From Neptunomonas japonica DSM 18939 (GTDB lineage Bacteria > Pseudomonadota > Gammaproteobacteria > Pseudomonadales > Balneatricaceae): 49,061 nucleotides of DNA. The stretch covers positions 1 to 49,061 of the forward strand of contig NZ_AUGR01000027.1 in NCBI RefSeq assembly GCF_000422765.1, given 5' to 3'. The translations under genes were made by a program, and so were the position numbers. Below the pieces are notes generated by a model that saw only the letters and a list, made by a program, of their open reading frames with translations, did no database searches and was not told where the DNA came from. Every line of letters begins with the position of its first letter. Position 1 is the first letter of the stretch. Positions 26,931 through 36,725 of this stretch are shown here, one piece after another.

Positions 26931-27842
26931 TTAAATCAGCATTCCTAGGACAATCGGCAAGGTCAACATTGATAATAACACCTGCCCAGTAATAATTGCC
27001 GCCATCATTTCAGCATCTCCACCTAACTGCCTTGCCAAAATAAAAGCAGAAGGAGCCGTCGGCACGGCAGCAAAGACAAGCAAGAGACCCGTAATAAAAG
27101 AAGAAAGTTCCATAAAAAAACAAATTCCATACATTATAAATGGAAAGAGTAATAGTTTAATAAATGAAGACACCCAAACGGCTGACTGCACTACCCGCAA
27201 AGCGTGAAGGTTCAAACCCGCACCAACCGCCAAAAGCCCCAATGGCAATGCCATACTACCCAACAGCCCAGTCACAGATGCAACCGCTGAAGGGATACCA
27301 ATACCGCTGATATTTAACCCAATACCCAGCAAGCAACTAAGAATCAGCGGATTTTTTATAAGTGTAGCAAGCAACCCCCGTACACCTTGTTTACGTCCCA
27401 ATTGTGTGGAGAAAACAATAATGCTCAGTAAGTTTAATAATGGAATCATGAACGCAATAACAACAGCTGAGACAGCAACAGCCTCATTCCCATAGAGAGT
27501 GCTAACTGAAGCCAGCCCAACATAGGTATTAAAACGCACAGATCCTTGATAGAAAGAGGTAAACCCTGCTGCAGAAAGCCCCATCCAATAACGAACAACA
27601 AAACACAGGCCTGTGCCAATTAATAACAGAGCCACCACGGCAATCGATATATCCAAAATAGATACGCCGGTTATATCCGCTGAGCCTAATTTGTTAATCA
27701 ATAGCACCGGAAACAAGACAAAGTATGTAAGTTTTTCAGCAGGTTCCCAAAAACCATTGCCTGGAAAACCTGCTCTACGCCCCACAAACCCTAAGATTAA
27801 TATTGCAAAAACCGGCCATAAAGCACTTAGCACTGACAACAT
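26931..27842 (-). CDS. AEC (auxin efflux carrier) family transporter
   Basis: This is a 303-residue polytopic protein with about ten hydrophobic segments arranged as two five-helix halves. N-terminal text LWPVFAILILGFVGRRAG and C-terminal FAAVPTAPSAFILARQLGGD are typical of the AEC/membrane transport family (malonate, malate and similar carboxylates). Substrate is not predictable. It is divergent from the ACT-domain gene, with 76 bp between them. Confidence 0.9.
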   Translation of the reverse strand: MLSVLSALWPVFAILILGFVGRRAGFPGNGFWEPAEKLTYFVLFPVLLINKLGSADITGVSILDISIAVVALLLIGTGLCFVVRYWMGLSAAGFTSFYQGSVRFNTYVGLASVSTLYGNEAVAVSAVVIAFMIPLLNLLSIIVFSTQLGRKQGVRGLLATLIKNPLILSCLLGIGLNISGIGIPSAVASVTGLLGSMALPLGLLAVGAGLNLHALRVVQSAVWVSSFIKLLLFPFIMYGICFFMELSSFITGLLLVFAAVPTAPSAFILARQLGGDAEMMAAIITGQVLLSMLTLPIVLGMLI

Positions 27843-27918
27843 ATTTGTGTACTATCCTCTTATATCAGATATTTATATCTTAGCTTTGAGATCACACCTT
27901 TTAGAAGGAACCAGCCAT

Positions 27919-28431
27919 ATGACCTCCCTTATATTAACAGTCATCGGACCTGACAAGCCTGGACTCGTTGAATGTTTATCTCAAACTATTGCTGCACATG
28001 ACGGCAACTGGCTAGAATCTGCATTATCACGACTAGGTGGAAAATTCGCAGGAATCCTCGTAATCAAAGCCCCTAAAGCAAAAGCTGCAGGATTAACCAA
28101 CGCCTTACTTGAGCTAGAAAAGTCTGGCCTTAAAATCATTGTCGAAACAGCCGATGAGCAAGATAGGTCCGACACGCTCCAGTCTTTTACACTCGAACTA
28201 ATTGGGCATGACAAACCGGGCATCGTACGCGAAATTTCGCAAGCCTTGGCACAACGGCACATCAATGTTGAAAGCTTATCGACAGAACTAGTCTCTGGCT
28301 CAATGTCAGCAGAGCTACTGTTTAAAGCACAAGCTCAACTGCTTGCCCCTGAAAACCTCGATTTTGACGATCTTCAAAGCGCTATAGAGTCAATTGCCAG
28401 CGACCTAATGGTTGATATCACATTGAACTAA
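27919..28431 (+). CDS. GcvR-like double ACT-domain regulatory protein
   Basis: This 170-residue cytosolic protein consists of two ACT domains (~1-80, beginning LTVIGPDKPGLVECLSQ, and ~92-165, LELIGHDKPGIVREISQ). The layout matches the glycine cleavage regulator GcvR, which senses glycine and antagonises GcvA. The ATG at 27919 has AAGGAA 9 bases upstream; the open frame further upstream overlaps the AEC gene and is a shadow. gcvTH lies 8 kb away, but no gcvA gene is in the window, so its actual target is uncertain. Confidence 0.85.
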   Translation: MTSLILTVIGPDKPGLVECLSQTIAAHDGNWLESALSRLGGKFAGILVIKAPKAKAAGLTNALLELEKSGLKIIVETADEQDRSDTLQSFTLELIGHDKPGIVREISQALAQRHINVESLSTELVSGSMSAELLFKAQAQLLAPENLDFDDLQSAIESIASDLMVDITLN

Positions 28432-28436
28432 CACCT

Positions 28437-28462
28437 CTGGCGGGTCCCGCCCGCCAGTTTTC
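28437..28462 (+). terminator. Rho-independent terminator after the ACT-domain gene
   Basis: The stem CTGGCGGG / CCCGCCAG with a 5-base loop is followed by TTTTC. It begins 6 bp after the stop codon. Confidence 0.75.
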
Positions 28463-28526
28463 TTAGCAAGTACAAATCGACAACTACAGATTCAAACACT
28501 CTTCCATTTACATCAAGGACACGTCT

Positions 28527-28781
28527 ATGGGTATTTTTTCATGGATTCTAATGGGCTTACTTGCAGGAGCTGTTGCAAAATGGCTAATGCCTGGCAAAGA
28601 CCCCGGCGGCTGTTTTATAACCATCATTTTGGGCATTGCTGGCGGTGTAGTCGGTGGATACCTAGGAACAATATTAGGGTTTGGGAAAGTCAACGGGTTT
28701 AATTTAGCCAGCTTTGGACTAGCCACAACGGGGGCTGTACTATTACTCTTTATTTATCGCCTCATAAAGAATAATCGCTAA
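28527..28781 (+). CDS. GlsB/YeaQ/YmgE family membrane protein
   Basis: This 84-residue protein has three hydrophobic segments. Its glycine-rich signature, GLLAGAVAKWLMPGKDPGG then GIAGGVVGGYLG, is that of the transglycosylase-associated (GlsB/YeaQ/YmgE) family. Members are induced in stationary phase or stress; the molecular role is not established. AAGGAC precedes the ATG. It is convergent with the GGDEF gene, 9 bp apart. Confidence 0.92.
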   Translation: MGIFSWILMGLLAGAVAKWLMPGKDPGGCFITIILGIAGGVVGGYLGTILGFGKVNGFNLASFGLATTGAVLLLFIYRLIKNNR

Positions 28782-28790
28782 ACGCTTTCA

Positions 28791-29861
28791 TTACGCATTC
28801 TCTTTTTCAGCGGGAATGCTTATATCGATTGAAACCTTTGTTGACTGTCTCTCCAAAGAGGGGGCCAAACACACTCTATTTCGCCCCAATGACTTAGCCA
28901 GGTACAAAGCATCGTCAGCTCTTTTCATCCACTCACGTGAAGTTTCTACATGACCTAGTTCTGCTACGCCAATCGAGACAGTAACAGGATGATCAGGTAT
29001 TAGCTGCGCTTGCTCAAACCGTTCACGTATCTTCTCTGATAGGTTCCTCGCTTCTTCCAAGCGCCCTTCAGCTATTACAACAAATTCTTCTCCGCCAAAA
29101 CGGAACAACATTTCACTTTGACGGACAACGCCATTGAGGAACTCTACAAAGCGCTGTAAAAACAGATCTCCGACTGCATGCCCATACTCATCATTGATGC
29201 GTTTAAAATAATCAATATCGATGATCACAATAGAGACAGGGGCTGCTCTTCTTGAAAAAAGAGAGACTCGGCTTTCAATAGCATCATCGAGGGCTCTGCG
29301 GTTATTTGCACCGGTTAACGGATCTATCGTTGCTTGCTCAGAAAGCCTCTGTTTATCTTGCGTCATACGTGCAGCAAAAAAATAGGAAAACAAACACACG
29401 AGCAAGTATGTCACCACAAACCCTGATAACTGAAACGCTGAGAGCGCCTCATAAACTAATACGGTGACAGCGGTTGCAGAAAGGACACTAATACTGATGG
29501 CGACTCTCAGACGAACCATAAAGTAGCCGCCGATGGCTGTAGGGTAGGCCCAAAACAACATATCCGGTCCCTTTACCGAAATCACCGCCAGCATTCCACT
29601 GGTGTACATCAAGGTAAAGAGCGTACTTACTATTCTAAAATTCGCACCATTACGCCCATAGACACCCAAGGAGACAATGCCTGAAATAATCAAAAGATCA
29701 AGAATCACCATGATCCACTCTTCTTGCAAAGCACGGCTAACGGCAAAAGGCAAAATAGCCAAGACACCAAGGGCTCCTTGAATCATCATGATGTCTTCTT
29801 CAAGCTTAGTGCTCGCCCGACTTGCCTTTAGTAAAGGTATGACTTTTCTGAACGCATACAT
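28791..29861 (-). CDS. Membrane-bound diguanylate cyclase (GGDEF protein)
   Basis: This 356-residue protein has six hydrophobic segments in residues ~25-170 and a C-terminal GGDEF domain (~180-335). The active site FRFGGEEF is intact, along with DIDYFKRIND and ATIDPLTGANNRRAL, so it should make c-di-GMP from two GTP. At the usual inhibitory-site position, five residues before GGEEF, the sequence is RQSE rather than RxxD, so product inhibition may be altered. No periplasmic sensory domain is recognised. The upstream 318-bp region contains a 21-bp tandem repeat. Confidence 0.92.
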   Translation of the reverse strand: MYAFRKVIPLLKASRASTKLEEDIMMIQGALGVLAILPFAVSRALQEEWIMVILDLLIISGIVSLGVYGRNGANFRIVSTLFTLMYTSGMLAVISVKGPDMLFWAYPTAIGGYFMVRLRVAISISVLSATAVTVLVYEALSAFQLSGFVVTYLLVCLFSYFFAARMTQDKQRLSEQATIDPLTGANNRRALDDAIESRVSLFSRRAAPVSIVIIDIDYFKRINDEYGHAVGDLFLQRFVEFLNGVVRQSEMLFRFGGEEFVVIAEGRLEEARNLSEKIRERFEQAQLIPDHPVTVSIGVAELGHVETSREWMKRADDALYLAKSLGRNRVCLAPSLERQSTKVSIDISIPAEKENA

Positions 29862-30058
29862 CCCTATACTCGCATTTATACAAAGCGCTAGTGTAATAGC
29901 TGTGTATATTTTGTACCAGCCCGATAAAAAAGAGGTGATAAAAGAGAGGAGCCATTATCAATGGCAAACATTAACCTCACATAATCAACAAAATCGATTA
30001 ACGAATGAAAGACACAATTCTCCGTAAAGCCTACTTTTGCACGACGGTATTGTTTTTC

Positions 30059-30112
30059 GATATTAACAAAGCAATTCTGAATATTTACAAAGCAATTCTG
30101 AATATTTACAAA
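30059..30112. repeat. 21-bp tandem repeat (2.5 units)
   Basis: Two adjacent 21-bp units (30059-30079 and 30080-30100) differ at three positions and are followed by a partial third unit (30101-30112). Each begins like AATATTTACAAAGC and ends AATTCTG. The array lies between argH and the GGDEF gene, upstream of the latter. The period equals two helical turns, so a protein could bind each unit on the same face. The rest of the 29862-30179 interval holds only this array and the argH terminator. Confidence 0.8.
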
Positions 30113-30124
30113 CAAATCTACAGA

Positions 30125-30159
30125 CAAAAAAATAGCGTACAAAGGCACGCTATTTTTCT
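30125..30159 (-). terminator. Rho-independent terminator of argH
   Basis: The stem AATAGCGT / ACGCTATT (30131-30154) has an 8-base loop and is followed on the minus strand by a run of seven Ts. It lies about 25 bp after the argH stop. The reverse strand also carries a shorter T run, so some termination in both directions is possible. Confidence 0.85.
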
Positions 30160-30179
30160 ATTCAGGGCAGGCTAAAAAA

Positions 30180-31577
30180 TTATTGAGCCCGTGCTCCTAA
30201 CTTTTCCTGACCACGTGTTACGGCAGCTCTTACTTGATCTGGCGCAGTACCACCAATATGGTTACGTGCAGCAACCGAGCCCTCTAGCGTCAGCACATCA
30301 AATACATCTTCAGCGATAGTGCCTGAGAACTGTTTCAACTCAGCTAGCGTCATCTCACCCAAGTCTTTACCTGTCTCTATTCCGTAAGCGACAGACTTGC
30401 CAACTACTTCATGAGCATCGCGAAATGGCATACCCTGCCTAACCAAATAGTCGGCAAGATCAGTGGCAGTAGAAAAGCCGCGTAACGCCGCTTCACGCAT
30501 ATAATCTTTGCGTGATTCAAGGGCAGGCACCATATCAGCATAAGCTCGCAAACAACCTTTTACTGTATCAATGGTATCAAACAACGGCTCTTTATCTTCC
30601 TGGTTGTCTTTGTTGTAAGCCAATGGTTGTGACTTCATCAAGGTTAACAAACTGAAGAGATGACCATAAACACGCCCGCTTTTACCACGCACTAGTTCAG
30701 GAACATCCGGATTTTTCTTTTGCGGCATAATAGATGAGCCGGTACAGAAACGGTCTGGCAGGTTAATGAAATTAAACTGAGCAGAGGTCCACAATACCAA
30801 CTCTTCAGACATACGTGTCATATGCATCAACAAAAGACTAGAAGCGGCACAAAACTCAATACCGAAGTCACGATCAGATACTGCATCTAATGAGTTTTCA
30901 GCGGGAGCATCAAAACCCAACAACTTACAGGTAATATCGCGCTGAATAGGATAGGTAGTACCCGCCAAAGCAGCGGCACCGAGCGGCATAATATTAACTC
31001 TCTTGCGCGTATCAACAAAACGATCGTAGTCACGGCTAAGCATTTCAAACCACGCCATTAAGTGGTGGCCAAACGTCACAGGCTGAGCTGTTTGTAGATG
31101 GGTAAAGCCAGGCATGATTGTGTCGGCTTCTTGGTGAGCCAGACCCAACAAACCCTCTTGCAAGCGAGTAATCTCAAGTAGGATAAGGTCAATCTCATCA
31201 CGTAGGTACAAACGAATGTCTGTCGCTACCTGATCATTTCGAGAACGCCCAGTGTGTAGCTTCTTACCCGTAATACCGATTTTAGCTGTTAGCGCTGCCT
31301 CAATATTCATATGAACATCTTCAAGTTCAATTGACCACTCAAAACGCCCTTCTTCGATATCAGTGCTTATTTCAGACAACCCTTGAATAATCATGTCGCG
31401 TTCAGCCACCGTCAGCACACCAGCTTCAGTCAACATAGTCGCATGAGCAACCGAACCCTGAATATCTTGTCGGTACATACGTTGATCAAACTCAACTGAC
31501 GCCGTGAAGCGTGCTACAAACGCATCCGTTGGTTCATTAAAACGACCACCCCACTGCTGGTTGGTTTTATTGCTCAT
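30180..31577 (-). CDS. argH: Argininosuccinate lyase
   Basis: ArgH splits argininosuccinate into arginine and fumarate, the final step of arginine synthesis. The 465-residue protein has the superfamily signature [12 protein letters not shown] near residue 280, [12 protein letters not shown] near 110 and HTQ-type catalytic text [13 protein letters not shown] near 155. It is divergent from hemC with 186 bp between. In Pseudomonas algZ and algR separate these two genes; here they are absent. Confidence 0.97.
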   Translation of the reverse strand: MSNKTNQQWGGRFNEPTDAFVARFTASVEFDQRMYRQDIQGSVAHATMLTEAGVLTVAERDMIIQGLSEISTDIEEGRFEWSIELEDVHMNIEAALTAKIGITGKKLHTGRSRNDQVATDIRLYLRDEIDLILLEITRLQEGLLGLAHQEADTIMPGFTHLQTAQPVTFGHHLMAWFEMLSRDYDRFVDTRKRVNIMPLGAAALAGTTYPIQRDITCKLLGFDAPAENSLDAVSDRDFGIEFCAASSLLLMHMTRMSEELVLWTSAQFNFINLPDRFCTGSSIMPQKKNPDVPELVRGKSGRVYGHLFSLLTLMKSQPLAYNKDNQEDKEPLFDTIDTVKGCLRAYADMVPALESRKDYMREAALRGFSTATDLADYLVRQGMPFRDAHEVVGKSVAYGIETGKDLGEMTLAELKQFSGTIAEDVFDVLTLEGSVAARNHIGGTAPDQVRAAVTRGQEKLGARAQ

Positions 31578-31763
31578 GCTCAGGACCTCACTATGAAAAC
31601 TAGACAGACCGTTCTGGTCTAAATTTGCGAGGGATTATATCAGTTTTGACACCCGATGCGTGTTCTCTTGATATATGCAAAGACCCAGAAACGAAATGAT
31701 CTGTTACAATCGCTGCATTCGCCCGGTAAGGCCCATTGTCGTTTTTTATTTTAGGACAGGACT

Positions 31764-32708
31764 ATGCAGAAAAAAGTTGTGCGCATCGCGACCCGAAAAA
31801 GCCTATTAGCACTTTGGCAAGCTGAGTACGTTAAAGCTGAGCTGGAGAAGCACCATCCAGGTATTCAGGTAGAACTGCTGGGCATGACGACCCGTGGCGA
31901 CATTATTCTCGATACACCACTGGCAAAAGTTGGAGGCAAAGGGCTATTTGTTAAAGAGCTCGAAGTCGCCATGTTAGAAAATAGAGCAGATATCGCCGTC
32001 CACTCCATGAAAGATGTGCCTATGGAGTTTCCTGAAGGCCTAGGCCTTTCTGTTATTTGCCCACGTGAAAAACCAACAGACGCCTTTGTTTCTAACAAGT
32101 TCAACTCCCTTGCTGATTTACCTCAAGGTGCTATTGTTGGAACATCATCACTACGACGCCAATCACTCATAAAAGAACAACGCCCAGATATTGAAATTCA
32201 AGATCTTCGCGGCAATGTTCAAACACGTCTACGAAAGCTAGATGAAGGCCAATACGACGCCATTATTCTTGCTACCGCGGGCCTGCTTCGACTGAAACTA
32301 GAAGAGCGTATTCGTAGCGAGCTACCCGATGACATCTGCCTGCCCGCTGGCGGCCAAGGAGCTGTCGGCATCGAATGCCGCCTTGATGATACTGAAACCA
32401 TTGCCCTGCTGGCTCCATTACACCATCAACCAACAGCATGGTGTGTATTGGCTGAACGCGCATTAAATAGACGTCTTGAAGGCGGCTGCCAGGTCCCTAT
32501 TGCCTGTCACGCCATACTCAACGACGCCCAAGATGAGGTGTATTTACGCGGTTTAGTTGCACGTCCGGATGGCACTACCGTTTTACGCGATGAAATGCGC
32601 GGACACCCCGACCAAGCTGAAGAGATTGGCGTCACAGTAGCCGAGCGACTTTTGGCAGCAGGTGCTGATGAAATTTTGAGCGAAGTTTATGCAACTAACA
32701 AAGGCTAA
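31764..32708 (+). CDS. hemC: Porphobilinogen deaminase (hydroxymethylbilane synthase)
   Basis: HemC joins four porphobilinogen molecules into hydroxymethylbilane for haem synthesis. The 314-residue protein has [14 protein letters not shown] at the N-terminus, HSMKDVP near residue 80, [13 protein letters not shown] near 150 and the dipyrromethane-cofactor Cys in EGGCQVPIA near 242. AGGACAGGA precedes the ATG. It is first in the hemC-hemD-hemX-hemY operon and overlaps hemD by 20 bp. Confidence 0.97.
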   Translation: MQKKVVRIATRKSLLALWQAEYVKAELEKHHPGIQVELLGMTTRGDIILDTPLAKVGGKGLFVKELEVAMLENRADIAVHSMKDVPMEFPEGLGLSVICPREKPTDAFVSNKFNSLADLPQGAIVGTSSLRRQSLIKEQRPDIEIQDLRGNVQTRLRKLDEGQYDAIILATAGLLRLKLEERIRSELPDDICLPAGGQGAVGIECRLDDTETIALLAPLHHQPTAWCVLAERALNRRLEGGCQVPIACHAILNDAQDEVYLRGLVARPDGTTVLRDEMRGHPDQAEEIGVTVAERLLAAGADEILSEVYATNKG

Positions 32709-33513
32709 ACTTCCCTCGCTACACAACCAACGAGTGCTAGTAACACGCCCTGCCCAACAAGCAGATCAGCTCATCGATCTGCTTGTAAAGTGTGGCGCTA
32801 ACCCGGTGCACTTACCTGCACTGGAAATATGCCCTATCAGCGAAACTGATTCTCGATATATTCAGCTCAGAAACCAGATGATGAACTTGGATCATTACTC
32901 CATCATCATCTGCATTAGCCCCAATGCAGCACACCAAGCACTCGAGTGGATCGATCAATTTTGGCCGCAGCCCCCTGAAGGAATTGATTGGTATGCCATT
33001 GGCAAAAAAACAGCTCAAATATTAAACAACCAAGATATCCTAGCTCATCATTCAGCGGCAGGCTTTGATTCAGAAGCCATGCTTACGCTACCAGAACTAA
33101 CTGATATTGATGGTAAAAGGATTCTCATTTTACGAGGTTCAAGCGGTAGAGCTATGTTAGCCGAAACACTAACAGCCCGCGGTGCTGAAGTAGAGTATGC
33201 TAATCTCTATGATAGAACATGCCCCGAATATGACGATACGCATATCAAAAGTATTATTTATAACATTCCTTTATCATCTATCCTGATTACCAGTGGCGAG
33301 GCACTTAGCAATTTTGTTACAGTTGCTGCTGGCCGTCAAAAACAATTCAGCACGGATTCACTACATCATCTTTATCTTGTAGTACCTAGTGAGCGAATTG
33401 CTGATCAGGCTAGACACAAAGGATTTACACGAATCAAGGTAGCGCAAGGGCCGGATGATTTATCCATGGTAGCAGCGCTAAATTCAGCTAACGACTCGGA
33501 AGCCAACGCATGA
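32689..33513 (+). CDS. hemD: Uroporphyrinogen-III synthase
   Basis: HemD cyclises hydroxymethylbilane to uroporphyrinogen III while inverting ring D. The 274-residue protein has the characteristic N-terminus [14 protein letters not shown] and a later [17 protein letters not shown] stretch between its two domains. Sequence conservation is low in this family, so order within the hem operon is strong support. Its start lies inside the 3' end of hemC and its stop overlaps the hemX start (ATGA). Confidence 0.93.
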   Translation: MQLTKAKLPSLHNQRVLVTRPAQQADQLIDLLVKCGANPVHLPALEICPISETDSRYIQLRNQMMNLDHYSIIICISPNAAHQALEWIDQFWPQPPEGIDWYAIGKKTAQILNNQDILAHHSAAGFDSEAMLTLPELTDIDGKRILILRGSSGRAMLAETLTARGAEVEYANLYDRTCPEYDDTHIKSIIYNIPLSSILITSGEALSNFVTVAAGRQKQFSTDSLHHLYLVVPSERIADQARHKGFTRIKVAQGPDDLSMVAALNSANDSEANA

Positions 33514-34844
33514 AACATACCGAGAAAAAAACTCAAACCACCGTAGAAGCAGTCATCGAGTCGAAAACCGCACCGACGGATCAAACCGTAGACGAACCTA
33601 CAGTCGATACTAAGAACACAAAAAGCAGTACCGACAGCGTGGTTGAAACAGCTAAAGAAGAACAGCCTTTAGTAAAAGGCCAAGACAAAGGCCGAGACGC
33701 TCAAGAAACACCAGAGCCTGTTAAGCCCGAAGCGGCCAACAAGACACCAGCACCTCCCGTCATGCCAGCACAGGAAAAACAAGCAGCTACGTGGCCCGGA
33801 AAACTAGCGTTAGTTATCTCTATTATCGCGCTAGGCGGCAGTGGCTACCAGTATTGGCACTCAATGCAGAGCCAGCAACAAGATAGCTCTACAATCGATA
33901 ACCTTAAACAGGACGTCAGCAAAGCGGTTGCCAATGTAAATACCCAGCTTACTGATACAAAATCAGTTGTTAGCTCTCAAGTGGCATCGGTTAACCAAAA
34001 CCTAACGCTACTTCAGTCTCAGTCTTCAAAAGAGCAAAAAGGCATTGAAGAGCTACAAACGCGCCTGACACAAAGCATCCAGCAAGTAACGGCAAAACAG
34101 AGCAACTCACGTAAAGATTGGCTGCTAGCAGAAGTAGAATATTTACTGAGATTGGCCAACCAGCGCATTTTGATGGAAAACACCTCCTCAGGTGCTTTGT
34201 CACTGCTTAAATCTGCTGACAAAATTTTAAAAGAAACAGATGATGTTTCTATCTATGCAGTACGCAAAACATTGGCATCAGATATTGCAGCCCTTGAATC
34301 AGTTCCGACCTTCGACCTTGAAGGTTCGTACCTGAAACTGGCAGCCCTAAGCGAACAAATCAACAACCTGCGCCTAGTGCCACTAACAGACAAAAATAAG
34401 CTACCGTCTCTGATCGAAGAGATCTCACCAGAAGTCATGAGCGAAACATGGTCTAGTGGATTAAAAGAGTCATGGGCTAAAGCGGTTGATAAAGTAGAGA
34501 AGCTCGTTGTTATTCAACATCGTGACGAGCCAATCGAGCCATTGCTATCACCTGAACAAAACTACTATTTGCAACAGAACTTACATCTAATGCTAGAGCA
34601 GGCTCAATTAGCGCTTCTACAAAAAAACCAAATCGCATTTGATCGCAGCCTCGTCAAAGCTGAAGAGTGGACAGGCACTTACTTTGAAGAAAAAGATGCC
34701 ACCACCCAAGCGCTTATTCGCGGTATTGCTGAACTCAAAGATCTAAAGATCTCACCTGAAATGCCAAATATCAGCGGATCTCTAAATGCGTTAAAAACTT
34801 ACCTGCAACAAGTCACCAAACTTAAGGAAGAAGGAGCAGCATAA
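33510..34844 (+). CDS. hemX: HemX, membrane-anchored protein of the hem operon
   Basis: This 444-residue protein has a long polar, Lys/Glu/Thr-rich N-terminal region (~1-94), one membrane helix (~96-114, LALVISIIALGGSGYQYW), a coiled coil (~120-200) and a helical extracytoplasmic domain. HemX is named as a uroporphyrinogen-III C-methyltransferase in some annotations, but no methyltransferase motif is visible here. Its function in haem synthesis is unresolved. It is translationally coupled to both hemD and hemY. Confidence 0.9.
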   Translation: MKHTEKKTQTTVEAVIESKTAPTDQTVDEPTVDTKNTKSSTDSVVETAKEEQPLVKGQDKGRDAQETPEPVKPEAANKTPAPPVMPAQEKQAATWPGKLALVISIIALGGSGYQYWHSMQSQQQDSSTIDNLKQDVSKAVANVNTQLTDTKSVVSSQVASVNQNLTLLQSQSSKEQKGIEELQTRLTQSIQQVTAKQSNSRKDWLLAEVEYLLRLANQRILMENTSSGALSLLKSADKILKETDDVSIYAVRKTLASDIAALESVPTFDLEGSYLKLAALSEQINNLRLVPLTDKNKLPSLIEEISPEVMSETWSSGLKESWAKAVDKVEKLVVIQHRDEPIEPLLSPEQNYYLQQNLHLMLEQAQLALLQKNQIAFDRSLVKAEEWTGTYFEEKDATTQALIRGIAELKDLKISPEMPNISGSLNALKTYLQQVTKLKEEGAA

Positions 34845-36142
34845 TGAAAAGATTATTTCTGCTGCTCCTCGTCGTTCTCGCTGCGGGAGCATGGGTCGGC
34901 GAAAAAATGGTCAAAGACCCTGGCTATGTTCTGATCTCCTATGACGAGAGCACGATAGAAACCAGCCTCTGGGTTTTATTGGTTGTTCTAACACTAGGTT
35001 TTGTTGCACTTCACTGGGCCGTGAATATCTTCTTTAAAGCGCGCTTCCCTACGGCTAAATTCCGCGAATGGCGCGAGCGTCGCGACGCCCGACAAGCCCA
35101 AGGCAAAACACTAAAAGGCTTATTAGCTTTATCAGAAGGCCGTTGGTGGAAAGCTCAACGCTTATTGAGCCAATCTGCTGAAAGCTCAGACCAACCATTA
35201 ATCAACTATATTGCTGCAGCACGTGCTGCTCATGAGCAGGGTGAAGATAAAACCGCTGATGAGCTACTACAAAAGGCTCGCAGTAGCGTGCCTCAAGCAG
35301 AAGTAGCTATTGGTATCACTCAAGTACAGATTCAGCTTGAGCGTGGCCAACTTGAGCCTTGCCTTGCAAGCCTGCTACGTTTGCGCAGACTCGCACCAAA
35401 GCACACTTACGTACTCCGCCTCTTGAAAGATGTTTATGTTCGCTTAGAAGACTGGCAAGGGTTAACTAACCTCATCCCAGAGCTGCGCAAACTTAAAGTA
35501 CTAAAAGAAGACGAAATCGCTGCTCTCGAGCAAACCTGCTATTCAGAACTATTGGGAAGCACACTAGAAAAACTCCCAGTAGAAGCAGATAGCGACACTC
35601 GCTTACAAGCACTAACAAAAGAGTGGAAAAGCTTACCTTCAGCACTTTCTCACGATAAAGAGATGATCCAGCGTTACATCGAACAGCTGGTGAGCGCTGA
35701 CTCTGAAGATAAAGCCGAAAGCTTCCTACAAGACAAAATCAAGCGTCAATGGGATGAAGATCTCGTCAATCTTTATGGTCGCATTAAAGGTGAAAGTGCC
35801 CATAAGCAGCTGGAAGTTGCTAAAGGCTGGCTGAAAAAGAACCCAGATAGTGCTGCACTTAAACTCACTCTTGGCCGACTTGCCATGCGCAACGAGCAGT
35901 GGGGCAAAGCCGTAGACTATATGGAAGAAAGCTTAGCACTTGAAAAACGCCCTGAAACCTATACTGAGCTTACACGCGTATTGCAGCACCTAGGCGATAA
36001 CGAGCGCTCATTGAGTGTTATGCAAGATGGGCTCGCCTTAATGGGTGGTGGCTTAACGCCTATCCCGCTGCCTGCTACAGAAGAGCAAGACGAGAGCAAA
36101 ACTGACGAAAAAACTAAAGAGAGCAACACAAGCAACGCTTGA
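34844..36142 (+). CDS. hemY: HemY, inner-membrane TPR protein
   Basis: This 432-residue protein has two N-terminal membrane helices (~1-20 and ~40-65) and a helical TPR-type domain (~85-410, LLALSEGRWWKAQRLL and later repeats). It belongs to the gammaproteobacterial HemY family, distinct from the protoporphyrinogen oxidase of the same name. It is thought to support or organise late haem synthesis. The C-terminus is acidic and polar. It is the last gene of the operon; a terminator follows. Confidence 0.92.
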   Translation: MKRLFLLLLVVLAAGAWVGEKMVKDPGYVLISYDESTIETSLWVLLVVLTLGFVALHWAVNIFFKARFPTAKFREWRERRDARQAQGKTLKGLLALSEGRWWKAQRLLSQSAESSDQPLINYIAAARAAHEQGEDKTADELLQKARSSVPQAEVAIGITQVQIQLERGQLEPCLASLLRLRRLAPKHTYVLRLLKDVYVRLEDWQGLTNLIPELRKLKVLKEDEIAALEQTCYSELLGSTLEKLPVEADSDTRLQALTKEWKSLPSALSHDKEMIQRYIEQLVSADSEDKAESFLQDKIKRQWDEDLVNLYGRIKGESAHKQLEVAKGWLKKNPDSAALKLTLGRLAMRNEQWGKAVDYMEESLALEKRPETYTELTRVLQHLGDNERSLSVMQDGLALMGGGLTPIPLPATEEQDESKTDEKTKESNTSNA

Positions 36143-36164
36143 GGCGTCGCTTTCTTTTAACACA

Positions 36165-36201
36165 TAAAAAACCGGATCTGATTACAGAGCCGGTTTTTTT
36201 A
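36165..36201 (+). terminator. Rho-independent terminator of hemCDXY
   Basis: The stem ACCGG-A-TCTG / CAGA-G-CCGGT with a 4-base loop is followed by TTTTTTT. It lies about 25 bp after the hemY stop; the A-run on its left side would also let it act for the minus strand. Confidence 0.85.
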
Positions 36202-36228
36202 TACCTGAAAAGAAATTCACATATCTAA

Positions 36229-36681
36229 TTATGGCTGGGTAGCCGCTTTAGCAAAGTTTTTAAGCGCACCCGAGACTTTCTTCAAAACAGCAGAACACTC
36301 TTGTAACTGATGACGCTCAGCCAAGTATGCAGGGTTGTTATAGCTTAACCATACCTGCCCTGCTTCATCTTCATGAATTAATGCTTTTTGAGGCAAGTCA
36401 ATAGCTGCACTTTGGTCGCACAACATCAGTGGCGTGCCAACTTTTGGATTACCAAAAATTACCAGCTCAGTTGGACGTAACTGCATACCTACTTTTTTTG
36501 CACCTCCGGCATGATCAATACGCGCAAAAACGTTCATACCTTTTTTAGCCAATACAGCTTCAAGCTTATCTGCAGTTTCTTTAACATCATGAGCACTTTT
36601 AACACTGACAAGGCCATTATCCGCCAGTGCGACTGACGAGAGTGAAAACAAAGCAATAAAGCCTAATAGAAATTTACGCAT
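36229..36681 (-). CDS. Secreted DUF302 protein
   Basis: This is a 150-residue protein with a signal peptide (MRKFLLGFIALFSLSSVALA, cleavage likely after ALA) followed by a DUF302 domain (~25-140). Family text includes VFARIDHAGGA and ELVIFGNPKVGTPLM. DUF302 proteins adopt an alpha/beta fold and are of unknown function. A 9-bp inverted repeat (36726-36749) lies 45 bp upstream of the ATG. Confidence 0.9.
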   Translation of the reverse strand: MRKFLLGFIALFSLSSVALADNGLVSVKSAHDVKETADKLEAVLAKKGMNVFARIDHAGGAKKVGMQLRPTELVIFGNPKVGTPLMLCDQSAAIDLPQKALIHEDEAGQVWLSYNNPAYLAERHQLQECSAVLKKVSGALKNFAKAATQP

Positions 36682-36725
36682 GAGGAATCCTTTTTATATT
36701 CATTGGAAAGAAGTGATAACTTTAA

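Noticed and set aside
29888..30148. 86-residue minus-strand frame with a repeated NIQNCFV motif
   Set aside because: The repetition only reflects the 21-bp DNA repeat. The frame begins inside the argH terminator hairpin and has no ribosome site or family resemblance.
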